This document shows positions 26,800 through 36,451 of a DNA stretch of 64,000 nucleotides, piece by piece. The DNA is from Bacteriovoracaceae bacterium (GTDB lineage: Bacteria; Bdellovibrionota; Bacteriovoracia; Bacteriovoracales; Bacteriovoracaceae). Position 1 is the stretch's first letter, and every line of letters starts with the position of its first letter. Under the pieces are notes generated by a model, which saw nothing but the letters and a program-made list of their open reading frames with translations, made no database searches and had not been told where the DNA came from. The DNA is taken from the NCBI GenBank assembly GCA_947450475.1, contig CANFVK010000001.1, positions 372,001-436,000 of the forward strand, given 5' to 3'. The position numbers and the translations under genes are program-made.

Positions 26800-29166
26800 C
26801 TATAGTTTTTTAAAATCAATTGGGCATGCAGATGTTATGCAGTCAATATGCTCTTGAGAGATATCCTCACTATCATTTTCAGAGATATGAATTTTTTTTA
26901 AGAGGGCTTTATAGTCTATGTCAGTTATGGCTTCCTCGGGTTGATATTCATAGGCACTACTTTCTCCAAAAGGCATTACAGCGCAACATCTTATTGTTGA
27001 CTGCCCATCCAATACAGTTTTAACAAATCGTTCATAACTTATTTCAGCAGGATTATATTTGAGAGTGTAGCTCACTTGATTTCCGCTTTCTTCAAGTGGT
27101 GAATGCCCGTCGCTTTCAACACCTTTAATCCAGTATTTTTCTAGCAATCTTAAGTATTGGTATTGTTCTTCAGGAGTGGCTTCTGATGCTGTTTTTAATT
27201 TTTCCTTCATGCCCAATTTACAAATTTCAGGTTGAGTTGGAAATCCTACAATCGTAGTTCCGGCATAGGTCTTCAGTTTCTTAACGGGATATCCCTTGGA
27301 TTGATATTCGTTGAGAATAGGATCGTCATATCTAAATTGAACCCAGCGAATATATTCTCTCATTGAAGGAAGATGGGCACCCTCAGTGAGTCCAAAAAGT
27401 TTGGATGTTGTTCCCGCTGGTTTAATGGTGGTATTGGTGTGTGGGATTTGTTGATTTAAAACAATAGCATATTCTTTTGCTTCATTTACAACAACCCTTT
27501 TAAACAAAGAAAGCATTTGCCACATTTGTTGAGATTTGCTTTCATCGATAATATCACTCCAGCTCAATCCGAATCTTTTCCATGCCCATTCGTGAAAACC
27601 GGTTAATCCAACACCTATTCGGTTTGTGCGAAGAACTTCTTTCTTATACATACTGTCCATCAAGTTGACACGCATCAACGCTCTTGTGGCAATTTTAAAA
27701 GCTTCAATGGCTTCTTCGTCACTTTGAGCATGATACGGAACAACGTCTCCAATGACACAATATCCTCCCAATAAATTGAGACTAATTTCACCACATGGAT
27801 TAGTTATTTGATGATAAGGAAGACTTAAGCATTTTTGAGCTAAGATTTTTGTCAGTTCGAACGTTTCCGATTCCATTTTATACTTGTGGCTTTCGGCAAA
27901 CATTCCATCAAGATAATTTTCAAGTCCTTGATCCTTTTGAGTAAGCTTGTCTTGATTGATAATTCCAGGCTCTCCGGTGCCATCATGGTATGCGCTATAG
28001 CATAGTTTGTTAAAAACATCATTTGCATGAAGAGCTAGTTCAGTTTGATTATTTTTATTTTTTACATAACTCCAAAATTCATTATCAACAGTTACTGAAT
28101 TATTTGAGCTCCAAAGTAATCCACTGCGCTTGATGGTAATAAAGTCAAGAACTGATTTTTCGCGCCAGCTCTTGGTTGCCATTCGAGCTGCTCTTCGTGC
28201 TCCACCTACTAAAACGCATTCTGCTAAATAGTGATCGACAAACATAGTTGATCGCCATGGCTCCATGTTAGCCTCCCGCAATTTAGCTATATTTTCAATC
28301 GCTAGCATCAAAGGGCCAGGTCCTGAAGCAGGTCTATTTTGCATACCTTTGATTGGAGCACCTCGCGGTCTGACTTGTGAGAAATCTATTATTAGGACAT
28401 CGTCTTTAAATTTTTTTTGAAATGCCATGATTTCCAATTTCTCGATGGCTTTTGCCCAACCTTCTCGAGAGTCAGGTACATCAAAAAAATGTATTTTTTT
28501 ATTTTGATACAATTCTTCGGCCCTGCTGCGATTGACAGCGTTTTCAATTTCTCCAGACAACACATCTGCATGTTTCAAGTCTATAACTGGGGCAATAATT
28601 GGAAGATATTTGTAATCGACAACTATCATTGCATCATCCATTGAGCGACCAACTCCACTTCCATTTAAGAGAAGATAGAAAGTTAAAAAACTCATGGCGC
28701 TAGTCGCACAATTAGTAAAGATTTCCATGTTGCGCATGGGTTGGGTTTCGTCACCATGTTGAAGATGTCTGCCAGATAAAAGTAGCGTTCCATGTAAAAG
28801 ATGTCGATGCATCATCTGAAATTCACTTTCAGCATCTTTAGGACTGAGCATGGTATTTCCTTTTGCAACTCTCAATGCAACATCTTTCCATTCTTCCATT
28901 TTAAATTTTTCTGTAACAGTCAATGTAAGAGTTAAGCTAGATTGATCTTGCTTAATAATTTTATGATCAGAGATGACCAGTCCTTTTCTCTGACAATAAT
29001 CTTCAATCTCTTTTTGAAGTGACATTGATTCAATAAAGGGGAGTGTGATCGTTACTAACTGACTTTTCTTTAGCATGGTATATTTTTTTCGATTAATAGT
29101 TCGATCGGCAACAGCTTGACCCATTCCTTTGGAATATTTTATGGCCCGTTTTGTTGCTTCTTTCAT
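26800..29166 (-). CDS. nrdJ: Adenosylcobalamin-dependent ribonucleoside-triphosphate reductase (class II, monomeric type)
   Basis: The 788-residue enzyme reduces ribonucleotides using coenzyme B12. It resembles the Lactobacillus leichmannii RTPR type: a thiyl-radical region NPCGEISLNLLGGYCVIGD (Cys458, Glu460), an N-terminal TNCATSAMS cysteine, the KPAGTTSKLFG loop and a C-terminal CITSAC pair (Cys776/Cys781) matching the redox shuttle cysteines. GGAG precedes the start. No cobalamin riboswitch fits in the 60-bp divergent gap. It should supply dNTPs with or without oxygen. Confidence 0.9.
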   Translation of the reverse strand: MKEATKRAIKYSKGMGQAVADRTINRKKYTMLKKSQLVTITLPFIESMSLQKEIEDYCQRKGLVISDHKIIKQDQSSLTLTLTVTEKFKMEEWKDVALRVAKGNTMLSPKDAESEFQMMHRHLLHGTLLLSGRHLQHGDETQPMRNMEIFTNCATSAMSFLTFYLLLNGSGVGRSMDDAMIVVDYKYLPIIAPVIDLKHADVLSGEIENAVNRSRAEELYQNKKIHFFDVPDSREGWAKAIEKLEIMAFQKKFKDDVLIIDFSQVRPRGAPIKGMQNRPASGPGPLMLAIENIAKLREANMEPWRSTMFVDHYLAECVLVGGARRAARMATKSWREKSVLDFITIKRSGLLWSSNNSVTVDNEFWSYVKNKNNQTELALHANDVFNKLCYSAYHDGTGEPGIINQDKLTQKDQGLENYLDGMFAESHKYKMESETFELTKILAQKCLSLPYHQITNPCGEISLNLLGGYCVIGDVVPYHAQSDEEAIEAFKIATRALMRVNLMDSMYKKEVLRTNRIGVGLTGFHEWAWKRFGLSWSDIIDESKSQQMWQMLSLFKRVVVNEAKEYAIVLNQQIPHTNTTIKPAGTTSKLFGLTEGAHLPSMREYIRWVQFRYDDPILNEYQSKGYPVKKLKTYAGTTIVGFPTQPEICKLGMKEKLKTASEATPEEQYQYLRLLEKYWIKGVESDGHSPLEESGNQVSYTLKYNPAEISYERFVKTVLDGQSTIRCCAVMPFGESSAYEYQPEEAITDIDYKALLKKIHISENDSEDISQEHIDCITSACPIDFKKL

Positions 29167-29226
29167 TGTCTGCTTTACTCCATTCTTTAAGTGGATTTTA
29201 TAGAATCATTATAATATTCTTTGCTC

Positions 29227-30399
29227 ATGAAGAAAATTTTTATGCTCGATAAGCTAGCCTTTTATTGGTTTTCTGCCTTTTTGTTGGCAGCTGTCATTTT
29301 ATCCTTTAGTCATTTTCAATCAGAAAGTAATGATTCTAAATACTATACTGATTTAGTTGTGCGCTACCATCAATCAGATCTTTCTCATATGCTGACTCCA
29401 AAGTGGGGTGAGAATTTTTGGGGATTTGATAGAGATGGTTATATGTTTGACCAGTTTCCTGGTCAACTTTTAATGGGGATTGCATTGACCAAGATTGGCG
29501 TACCTGCTGAGCAATCTCTGCATGTTTTGGGAATGTTTTTTCAAATCTGCTCTTTTCTTATTTTGGCCAAACTTGTCGCTGGTCTATCTAATCAAGAAAA
29601 TGCCCATTTTGTTTTGCTAGTGATGCTTCTAACTCCACTTTCTTTCTCCTATAATATTAGGGCCAATCATGAACTGGGTATTATGTTTTTTTCTTTTTTT
29701 TCTCTCTATGCAGGTTGGAAATTGGTCAATACCTGGAAATGGTCAATAGCAGTGGTTTTTTCCAGTACTTTTTTATTAATGATCAAAGGTCCATTTTTTG
29801 TGTTTGGGCCAATTCTTTTTTGGCTTGGTTTCTATTTTTCTGAAAAAAGCAAAAAGAGTAATTTATATTTTATATTCGCCCAACTACTAGCCTTACTTTT
29901 TGTCGCACTCACGGCAGTGGGTTTTGATTATCTTTTTATTCATATAACCGGCCAAAGTTTTTTGAAAGAATTTTGGCATATTCAAATTAACCAGCGTGCA
30001 TTGCTTGAAATTAAAAAACATACACTGCTGATCCAAAAAATATTAAATTTTGTCTATTACTTTAACCATTATTTGGCTTATTCACTTCCCTGGAGCTTGA
30101 TTTTAGTAGTTGCATTGTTCCTTAAAAATAAATTTAGAACATGGTGCAGTTTTTTACTTTTACCTCAATCGCTTATTCTTTTAAGCGCATCTTTGGTCTT
30201 CTGCTTACTTTTCAGTCTCAGTGATCGTATCGCCGGGCGCTACGTTTTTCCAGGCTATTACTTATTTTCAGCTTGGATTGGAATTGGTCTTTTGGGATTA
30301 GATCAAAAATATTCTCTCTTTATTTTATCGCAAAAAGAGCGCCTTCAGGTTTTGATTCCTTTGCTGTGGTTTATTAGTTTTATTGTGCACTTTATTTAA
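29227..30399 (+). CDS. GT-C type glycosyltransferase family 39-like membrane protein
   Basis: The 390-residue protein has about ten membrane segments and an early loop SNDSKYYTDLVVRY followed by YMFDQFPGQ, resembling ArnT/PMT-type enzymes that use lipid-linked sugars. The acceptor is unknown. TATAAT at 29210-29215 lies only 11 nt before the ATG and no ribosome site is seen, so a nearly leaderless transcript is possible. The gene is divergent from nrdJ. Confidence 0.65.
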   Translation: MKKIFMLDKLAFYWFSAFLLAAVILSFSHFQSESNDSKYYTDLVVRYHQSDLSHMLTPKWGENFWGFDRDGYMFDQFPGQLLMGIALTKIGVPAEQSLHVLGMFFQICSFLILAKLVAGLSNQENAHFVLLVMLLTPLSFSYNIRANHELGIMFFSFFSLYAGWKLVNTWKWSIAVVFSSTFLLMIKGPFFVFGPILFWLGFYFSEKSKKSNLYFIFAQLLALLFVALTAVGFDYLFIHITGQSFLKEFWHIQINQRALLEIKKHTLLIQKILNFVYYFNHYLAYSLPWSLILVVALFLKNKFRTWCSFLLLPQSLILLSASLVFCLLFSLSDRIAGRYVFPGYYLFSAWIGIGLLGLDQKYSLFILSQKERLQVLIPLLWFISFIVHFI

Positions 30400-30590
30400 G
30401 ACGGATGATGCTTTTTATCCGAGCTTGTTTTTGAACGGTAGCCAGGAGAATCACTGCAAGGAAAACTTTCCATGCTTGCTTGATCGATGAGCTCATCATC
30501 AAGACGATGTTCTTCGTTGCTTCGACTTATAATAAGCGGATTTCTTTTAAAATCATTTTTTTGATTGGATTTCTTTGTTTTCTTTTTCAA
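30396..30590 (-). CDS. Small 'ESFPASDPP'-motif protein
   Basis: The start is a TTG at 30590 supported by AAGGAG about 8 nt upstream. The 64-residue, very polar protein carries DQASMESFPCSDSPGY, matching the ESFPASDPP motif of a widespread family of small uncharacterised proteins (here Ala to Cys). It overlaps the end of the convergent membrane protein gene by 4 bp. Confidence 0.65.
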   Translation of the reverse strand: MKKKTKKSNQKNDFKRNPLIISRSNEEHRLDDELIDQASMESFPCSDSPGYRSKTSSDKKHHPS

Positions 30591-30758
30591 TGGTTATCTC
30601 CTTTGTTTTAAACCTAACAAAGAAACGTGAAAAGCAAGAGAAAAATATTCATTCAAAAAATAGATATCTTTTATATATTGCCGACTTTTTTTTAGTTATA
30701 TTTACTATCAATGATTCAATGGGCATAATTTTGTCATATTTATAAAAGGATTAAGAAA

Positions 30759-31451
30759 ATGATATTTTACCAATTATTTGAAGCAGAATCTTCGACATAT
30801 ACCTACTTGCTGGCCGATGAAGCAAGCAGGGAGGCTATTGTCATTGATCCAGTTTTGGAAACGCTAGAGCGTGATTTGAAACTCATAAGTGAACTTGGAT
30901 TGAATTTACAGTGGGTGGTTGATACACACGTTCACGCTGATCATATTACGTCTGCTGCCCAACTTCGAAAAAGATTAGGCGCTAAAACCTGTGTTAGTAA
31001 AAATGCTAATATTTCCTGCGCTGATCGATTTTTGTCTGAGGGCGATACTTTAAGCTTTGGTTCTTGCAAGTTAAATGTTTTGACCACTCCTGGCCACACT
31101 GATAGCTGTATTAGTTTGACTTGCGATGGAATGATTTTTACGGGGGATGTACTTTTGATAAGAGGTACTGGCCGAACTGATTTTCAACAGGGTTCAGCTG
31201 AAAAAATGTATCACTCTATTACTCAAAAGATTTTCACGCTCCCAGATGATACGAAGATCTATCCAGGTCATGACTATAAAGGGATGAGTTATTCAACCGT
31301 CGCTCTTGAAAAAAAATTTAATCCTCGCATAGGCATAGAAAAATCTTACGAAGATTTTAAAAAAATAATGTCTGAATTGCATTTAGCTCAGCCCAAAAAA
31401 ATTGAAATTGCAGTTGCTGCTAATTTACTTTGTGGTGATAAACTCAACTAA
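30759..31451 (+). CDS. ETHE1-like persulfide dioxygenase (MBL fold)
   Basis: The 230-residue metallo-beta-lactamase-fold protein has THVHADH (His57, His59, Asp61), TPGHTD (His113), FTGD (Asp130), the ETHE1 signature RGTGRTDFQQG and YPGHDYKG (His171). ETHE1 enzymes oxidise glutathione persulfide to sulfite using one iron. AAAAGG precedes the start. A rhodanese partner is not seen, but a DUF2892 membrane protein lies 1.8 kb away. It converges on umuC with a 4-bp overlap. Confidence 0.88.
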   Translation: MIFYQLFEAESSTYTYLLADEASREAIVIDPVLETLERDLKLISELGLNLQWVVDTHVHADHITSAAQLRKRLGAKTCVSKNANISCADRFLSEGDTLSFGSCKLNVLTTPGHTDSCISLTCDGMIFTGDVLLIRGTGRTDFQQGSAEKMYHSITQKIFTLPDDTKIYPGHDYKGMSYSTVALEKKFNPRIGIEKSYEDFKKIMSELHLAQPKKIEIAVAANLLCGDKLN

Positions 31452-32728
31452 TAAACCTTGGGAAGTTCTTTCCAGTTAGTGGTGAATGAAGGAGATTTTT
31501 TTGAGCCATTTTTATCCCAAGGAGTTTTGGTTCCACAGGCAAAAAAACTAATAGAGTGCGGACCAAATTTTTGATTTATTTGGTCGAGGGTCTGGGCTAT
31601 TTTTTCTTTCTTTGCTCTTTCTGAGTGATCTTGATCAAACAAGCTTAGCTGTAATTGGCAGTGAGGTCTTACGTCAAAGAGCATAATGCCACACTTCTTA
31701 TATTCAAAGCCATCTTTATAAATTCTTTCGAGGGCCTGCATGCTTTTTTGTATAATGTCTTGTGGCGAATTGGTTCCACTTAAAAAATATTCCGTAGCAC
31801 TATTGTAGTACTGAGGGGATTCTTTAAAGCGATTGGTATGAATAAATACTTGTAGCCCAAAGCAGACTTGTTCTTCTTGTCTCAGTTTGGCACTGGCCCT
31901 CAGCGCATGATTGGCAAGTGCTTCTTGCAAGTCGTTCCTAACCCAAATTGAGCGTTCAAAACTTTTCGATGAAATAATTTGCTGTTTATGTTCTTTTTCT
32001 AAATCTAATTCAATGCAATTGACCCCCTTGAGCTCTTGCTGAATTCTTTTTCCCACCACCGTCAGTGTTTTTTGAATCAATGCTTCGTTAGCGTTAAGCA
32101 ATTGCCATGCATTTCGAATACCCAGTATTTTTAATTTGAGTGCTGACTGATGCCCGATACCCCAAAGATCCTCCACGGGAAAATGAGTTAGAAGTTTTTC
32201 TTTATCTGTATGCTCATCAATTACAAAAACGCCTCGCTTATTTTTTTTGGCCAACTTTGTGGCCACTTTGGTGAGCACTTTGGTCGCAGCGATGCCCATA
32301 GAGATAGGAATACCAACTTCTTTATAAAGAGTCTGCCTAACTTCGATTGCAAAATCTTCTGCACTTGCAAATGGTAGCGAGCTTAAGTCCATGAAAGCTT
32401 CGTCAATACTGTAGACCTCTACCTCTGGAGCAAAATGGTATAGAGTTCGCATTACGCGCGAACTAAGGTCAGCATAAAGTGGATAATTTGAACTAAAGAC
32501 CATGACTCCTTTTTCTTGACATAAATCTTTAATTTTAAAATAGGGAACTCCCATTACAATTCCCAGCTCCTTAGCTTCTCTACTTCGACTAACAACACAT
32601 CCATCATTGTTACTTAGAACTACGACAGGTTTTTTACGAGCCTTCAAGCAAAAGAGACGCTCGCATGAGCAGTAGAAAGAATCACAATCGACAAGCGCTA
32701 GAGTTTTATTTGGCAGAGTGGATGACAT
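31448..32728 (-). CDS. umuC: UmuC, Y-family translesion DNA polymerase V subunit
   Basis: The 426-residue enzyme has ALVDCDSFYCSCE, the steric block VVVLSNNDGCVVSRS, YSIDEAFMDLS (catalytic acidic residues) and the C-terminal UmuC domain including a QLSLFD clamp-binding peptide. Start at 32728 uses GGAG 9 nt upstream and overlaps umuD by 23 nt; a longer in-frame start at 32752 is less likely. With UmuD' it performs error-prone bypass of DNA lesions. Confidence 0.93.
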   Translation of the reverse strand: MSSTLPNKTLALVDCDSFYCSCERLFCLKARKKPVVVLSNNDGCVVSRSREAKELGIVMGVPYFKIKDLCQEKGVMVFSSNYPLYADLSSRVMRTLYHFAPEVEVYSIDEAFMDLSSLPFASAEDFAIEVRQTLYKEVGIPISMGIAATKVLTKVATKLAKKNKRGVFVIDEHTDKEKLLTHFPVEDLWGIGHQSALKLKILGIRNAWQLLNANEALIQKTLTVVGKRIQQELKGVNCIELDLEKEHKQQIISSKSFERSIWVRNDLQEALANHALRASAKLRQEEQVCFGLQVFIHTNRFKESPQYYNSATEYFLSGTNSPQDIIQKSMQALERIYKDGFEYKKCGIMLFDVRPHCQLQLSLFDQDHSERAKKEKIAQTLDQINQKFGPHSISFFACGTKTPWDKNGSKKSPSFTTNWKELPKVY

Positions 32729-33101
32729 AGGTGACGACTCCCCATATTTCAAAATCCATTTCTTCTTTGATTTCTAAAATTGGATATTTTTTATTTTCTG
32801 GCGCTAGAAAAAGCTGATTGGGCTTTTTGAGCAAACGTTTGACGGTGTATTCTCCGTTGACCATTGCTACGACAATGCTGTTGTGAGCAGCATTGAGCGA
32901 TCGATCGACTATAAGAATATCATCGGCCATGATCCCAGCGTCTTTCATGGAATCTCCCGCCACTCTCATAAAAAAAGTAGAAGTGGGCTTTTTGATCAAG
33001 TACTCGTTGAGATCTAGCGACTGCTCAATATAGTCATCAGCGGGACTCGGAAAACCGGCCTGAACTCTACTTAGAAAAAGGGGAAGTGTTTCTTTACTCA
33101 T
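32706..33101 (-). CDS. umuD: UmuD, self-cleaving translesion polymerase subunit (S24 peptidase)
   Basis: The 131-residue protein has the cleavage site Ala15-Gly16 in VQAGFPSPADDY, the nucleophile Ser51 in AGDSMKDAG and Lys88 in GEYTVKRLL, all in the UmuD arrangement. RecA-stimulated autocleavage is expected to activate it. It is first in a umuDC operon; short repeats just upstream may be the SOS operator. Confidence 0.93.
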   Translation of the reverse strand: MSKETLPLFLSRVQAGFPSPADDYIEQSLDLNEYLIKKPTSTFFMRVAGDSMKDAGIMADDILIVDRSLNAAHNSIVVAMVNGEYTVKRLLKKPNQLFLAPENKKYPILEIKEEMDFEIWGVVTYVIHSAK

Positions 33102-33110
33102 GATTCTACC

Positions 33111-33137
33111 TTATGCGTACTTTTTGCGTAAGTAAAG
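33111..33137 (-). promoter_or_regulatory. Candidate SOS operator region of umuDC
   Basis: Two copies of TGCGTA (33114-33119 and 33125-33130) are spaced 11 bp apart, one helical turn, within 30 bp of the umuD start. On the coding strand they also form an imperfect inverted repeat CTTACGC-N9-GCATAAG. This does not match the E. coli or Bacillus LexA box, and not exactly the TTAC-N3-GTAA reported for Bdellovibrio. Assignment is by position only. Confidence 0.35.
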
Positions 33138-33244
33138 AGTGAGGCAAAACTGGCCCATATTCGTTATATGTAATAACAATAAGTTAATGAGTTCTATGGC
33201 CTCCCGTTTGCATTTATTTCTCTACAGGAAGCAAGGAGGTTTTT

Positions 33245-33442
33245 ATGAATAGAAATATTAACGACCCAGAACGAGTCATTCGCTTTGTGGTTGGTGCGGT
33301 TATTTCATCCCTCGCGTTTTGGGGGCCACAAAATTACTGGTATCTTTTGGGACTAATCCCGATGGCGACGGGCTTCGTGGGGACTTGTCCACTTTATTCA
33401 GCACTAGGAATAAACACCGCCCACAGGAAGAAGATTCATTAA
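33245..33442 (+). CDS. DUF2892 (YgaP-like) inner membrane protein
   Basis: The 65-residue protein begins MNRNINDPERVIRFVVG and has two membrane segments ending in the TGFVGTCPLYSALGI motif of DUF2892, the membrane part of YgaP. AAGGAGG gives a strong start. Family members often accompany sulfur-transfer proteins; the nearby ETHE1-like gene is consistent with that. Confidence 0.88.
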   Translation: MNRNINDPERVIRFVVGAVISSLAFWGPQNYWYLLGLIPMATGFVGTCPLYSALGINTAHRKKIH

Positions 33443-33520
33443 ATGATTATTGGCAATCGCATCCTTTTTTTGTAAAAAAAATCTGCTAAGATTGTTGAAA
33501 ATAATTTTTAGAGGATTTTT

Positions 33521-33907
33521 ATGGGTAGTTTAAAGGATGCGTTGCTAAAAGTTGGTATGAAGGAGACTCAAAAACCTTCGGTGCATAATCAACGAGAAAA
33601 AATTGCTAAAAAGCAAATAACGGAAACAGTTGTTCACCAAGAGCAACGAAATTTCTGTGAAGCATGCGAACAAGTTCGTCCCGACGTTGAACTTTATAAA
33701 CATCGCAATCCAACGACCGAGGCGGAGTGGATTTGCGTTCGCTGTGCAGATCAATTGCAAATATCAGACAACTTTAGAAAAACAGCTCAGAGTGACACTT
33801 CGATAAAGAAAATGTTTAGAAGAGAGTATGGGGCTACAGCAAATATTGCTATCACCAAAACTTCTCTTGGAGACAAAGCCAAAGGTCCGGTTAACGGCAA
33901 TCGATAG
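33521..33907 (+). CDS. Small protein with a four-cysteine zinc-ribbon-like site
   Basis: The 128-residue basic protein has NFCEACEQ and, 25 residues on, WICVRCADQ, a CxxC pair typical of a zinc knuckle. Flanks are charged and low in structure. No family is recognised; a nucleic-acid-binding or scaffold role is possible. AGAGGA precedes the start. Confidence 0.65.
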   Translation: MGSLKDALLKVGMKETQKPSVHNQREKIAKKQITETVVHQEQRNFCEACEQVRPDVELYKHRNPTTEAEWICVRCADQLQISDNFRKTAQSDTSIKKMFRREYGATANIAITKTSLGDKAKGPVNGNR

Positions 33908-33910
33908 TGT

Positions 33911-34708
33911 TTACGAGCTAGCACTTGAATAAAAAGTTAAAGCAAATTTCCAAAATCGATGAGTGAGATAAATGAGAATGGGCGAGAGAATAACTGGCCA
34001 TATCAGGTAGAAATAATTGGGTGGATTTAAAAGAGCCCGAGCAGGTATACTGACAATCACCCCAACCGGAACCACCGTTAGCAAAATCCATTTCATGATA
34101 GGGTTGTACATGGAGTCCGGCCTCATTCCGAGGCGATAAACTTGCCACCAAAGAAATTGTAAATTTTCTGATCTTGTAAAAATTACGGCAGAAGCCGAAA
34201 ACACAAAGCGCATAGAATAAATAACAATTAAACTGCAAGGAGCAAGAAGCAAAAGCCAGAGAAGACGGATATAACTAAAATCATCAAGTCCATGAAGGCT
34301 GAAAATCAGCCAGCTGGTTCCTAGAACCAGATTTCCAATAATGGCAGTGTTGGCTTTTTGTAGAGTGATCATAAATTGCGAATTTACCGGCTTGGCCAAT
34401 AGTAAATCTAGATCACCTTTGCGAACTTTTTCAGGAAGGTTCTCTAGATTTTCGTGGATGATAATCATATAGAAAGCATCAATGATAAACAATAGTCCTA
34501 AAAAGACTCTCATCTGTTTTAAATTCCAATCTCCAATGTGATCAGTGTGTTGATAGAGAATCTCAAAAGTCACAACCTGAGCAACATACCAAAAAACATC
34601 TGTAAGTATGCGGGTAAAAAAATTGGCGCGATACTCTAGGTCGGCGATGAAGCTTGCTTTGAACATCGAAAAATAAAGAAGTATATACTTTTTCAAAATA
34701 GAAATCAT
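33911..34708 (-). CDS. ABC-2 type exporter permease (second subunit)
   Basis: The start at 34708 overlaps the previous stop (TGATG). The 265-residue protein has six membrane segments and the KVRKGDLDLLLAKPVN loop typical of COG3694-type permeases. With the paired permease and ATPase genes it forms a COG4586/4587/3694-like exporter of unknown substrate. Confidence 0.8.
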   Translation of the reverse strand: MISILKKYILLYFSMFKASFIADLEYRANFFTRILTDVFWYVAQVVTFEILYQHTDHIGDWNLKQMRVFLGLLFIIDAFYMIIIHENLENLPEKVRKGDLDLLLAKPVNSQFMITLQKANTAIIGNLVLGTSWLIFSLHGLDDFSYIRLLWLLLLAPCSLIVIYSMRFVFSASAVIFTRSENLQFLWWQVYRLGMRPDSMYNPIMKWILLTVVPVGVIVSIPARALLNPPNYFYLIWPVILSPILIYLTHRFWKFALTFYSSASS

Positions 34709-35526
34709 CAGGCACCCGTTCCTGAATAAGACCGCAATCCAATTTTCCAAAGCCATGATGCGATTAAGTTAAGGATAACTAGCGCAATAGTTACTGAAAT
34801 AAAACCATGGACCATGTATGAGTGATCAACCCGACCAGAGATGTAGCCTACCGGTAGATAAACTCCACTTGCGAAGGGAAGTGAGATCAGTTGACTGCGC
34901 CAAGGTTGAGGAATCAGATCTAGTGGAAAAAGTTCTCCCGTTAAAATCCAAAGCATTAAGTTTTTTGCCACTGTAAAAGATGAAATTTTGGTTAAATGAA
35001 ATGCAACTGAACAAACTAGAAAGCTAATGGTGTGAACCAGAATCAAGTAATAAAAGCAGAGAAGACTGGCTAACGGAATGCGCTCATAAATGCAGGGTAA
35101 TTTGAAATAATAAGAAGCAATAATCGGAATGATCATTGAAATGATTGTAGTGATAAATTTATAACCTAAAAGTTGAGATAGGTAGTATTCGTAAAATCCC
35201 ATAGGGCGAACGATTAAGCTGTTAATTGTTCCAGAGCTTACTTCTTCAATCATTCGAAATTCATACATCCAGCTTGTGGCAATGCGAGCAAAGAATGCGG
35301 CCCATAGTGCATAACTTAAATAAAAGTCTTTTCCAAAGCCGTTAATAGTAACGGAGTGAGTTCCCGCAAAGACCCCAAGCCACAAAAGAATTTCAATTCC
35401 TGTGGTCATTATTGGCTGAACAATAGCATCGACAAAATAATTGAGACGGTACTCAAGGTTTGTGACGATCGCCAGCTTAGCGAATGCGAGATTCCGTTTC
35501 AAGAAAACGGCGAATGACTTCTTCAA
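34708..35526 (-). CDS. ABC-2 type exporter permease (first subunit)
   Basis: The 272-residue, six-TM protein has EEVSSGTINSLIVRPM, the equivalent cytoplasmic loop of the COG4587 family. The start is a TTG at 35526 with AAAAGG 7 nt upstream, overlapping the ATPase gene by 50 nt; no suitable ATG is available before the first membrane segment. It is middle gene of the exporter operon. Confidence 0.78.
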   Translation of the reverse strand: MKKSFAVFLKRNLAFAKLAIVTNLEYRLNYFVDAIVQPIMTTGIEILLWLGVFAGTHSVTINGFGKDFYLSYALWAAFFARIATSWMYEFRMIEEVSSGTINSLIVRPMGFYEYYLSQLLGYKFITTIISMIIPIIASYYFKLPCIYERIPLASLLCFYYLILVHTISFLVCSVAFHLTKISSFTVAKNLMLWILTGELFPLDLIPQPWRSQLISLPFASGVYLPVGYISGRVDHSYMVHGFISVTIALVILNLIASWLWKIGLRSYSGTGA

Positions 35527-36307
35527 AATCTACCTTTTCATCATGAGCAAGCTCACTATTGCTATTTTTTACAAATTCATCGACGGTGCCCTGGTAGACA
35601 ATGTTTCCTTTGCTAATTAACAGTAATCGATCAGCAAGTGTGGCAATGTCATCCATATAGTGGCTTGTTAAAATAATGGTTGGCTCTTTTTCTTTTACAT
35701 AGTTGGCAAGAAAATTTCTTATATTTTCTTGTGCAACAATGTCTAAACCTATGGTTGGTTCATCGAGAAAAAGGATACGAGGTTCGTGCAGTAATGCTCC
35801 AATGATTTCCATTTTCATGCGCTCGCCCAAGCTTAATCGTCTCAGTTGAGTATTTAGAACATGAGTGCATTGTAGCATTTCAGCTAATTCAAGAACTCGT
35901 TTGCGAGAAGTGCTTAATTCCAGGTCATATATCCTCGAGAGCAGGACAAAAGAGTCCATGGGAGAAATATCCCACCAGAGTTGGTTTTTTTGTCCCAGAA
36001 GAATACTTATTTGCTTTAAAAATTTATAATCTCTTTCCCAGGGGCGATACCCTAAAACGGTTGCGTCTCCACTTGTTGGAGTCACTAGGCCAGAAAGTAT
36101 TTTTAAAAGTGTAGTTTTACCTGCACCATTGGCACCAACTAAGCCAATGATTTTACCTGATTCAATTTGAAGTGTCGTTTGATTCAGAGCTATCTTTGAA
36201 TCATATTTGCGGTTCCAGATTCCTTTGATGGAATTCAATATACCTTCCGGCTTTTGATAACTCAAATATTCGCGCGATAAATCTTTTGTTTCAATCACAA
36301 TACTCAT
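35477..36307 (-). CDS. ABC transporter ATPase (COG4586 type)
   Basis: The 276-residue ATPase has Walker A GANGAGKTT, an SLGERMKMEI signature, Walker B ILFLDEPTIGLD and H-loop LTSHYMDD. COG4586 ATPases have the unusual GQKNQLWWDISPMDS block, present here. The ATG at 36307 is preferred over a TTG two codons upstream. It leads the three-gene exporter operon. Confidence 0.87.
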   Translation of the reverse strand: MSIVIETKDLSREYLSYQKPEGILNSIKGIWNRKYDSKIALNQTTLQIESGKIIGLVGANGAGKTTLLKILSGLVTPTSGDATVLGYRPWERDYKFLKQISILLGQKNQLWWDISPMDSFVLLSRIYDLELSTSRKRVLELAEMLQCTHVLNTQLRRLSLGERMKMEIIGALLHEPRILFLDEPTIGLDIVAQENIRNFLANYVKEKEPTIILTSHYMDDIATLADRLLLISKGNIVYQGTVDEFVKNSNSELAHDEKVDFEEVIRRFLETESRIR

Positions 36308-36451
36308 TGCCAAATACTAGTTCATTACATGGCATCAGGCAAATAAGTTATGGATGATATAAACAAAAAAAAATCAAAATGGTATTGAGTTTGCAGATTA
36401 AATAAAGATGAATCCCTTCTTGATAGAGGGGGAAAAACAGAGGAGAAAGTT

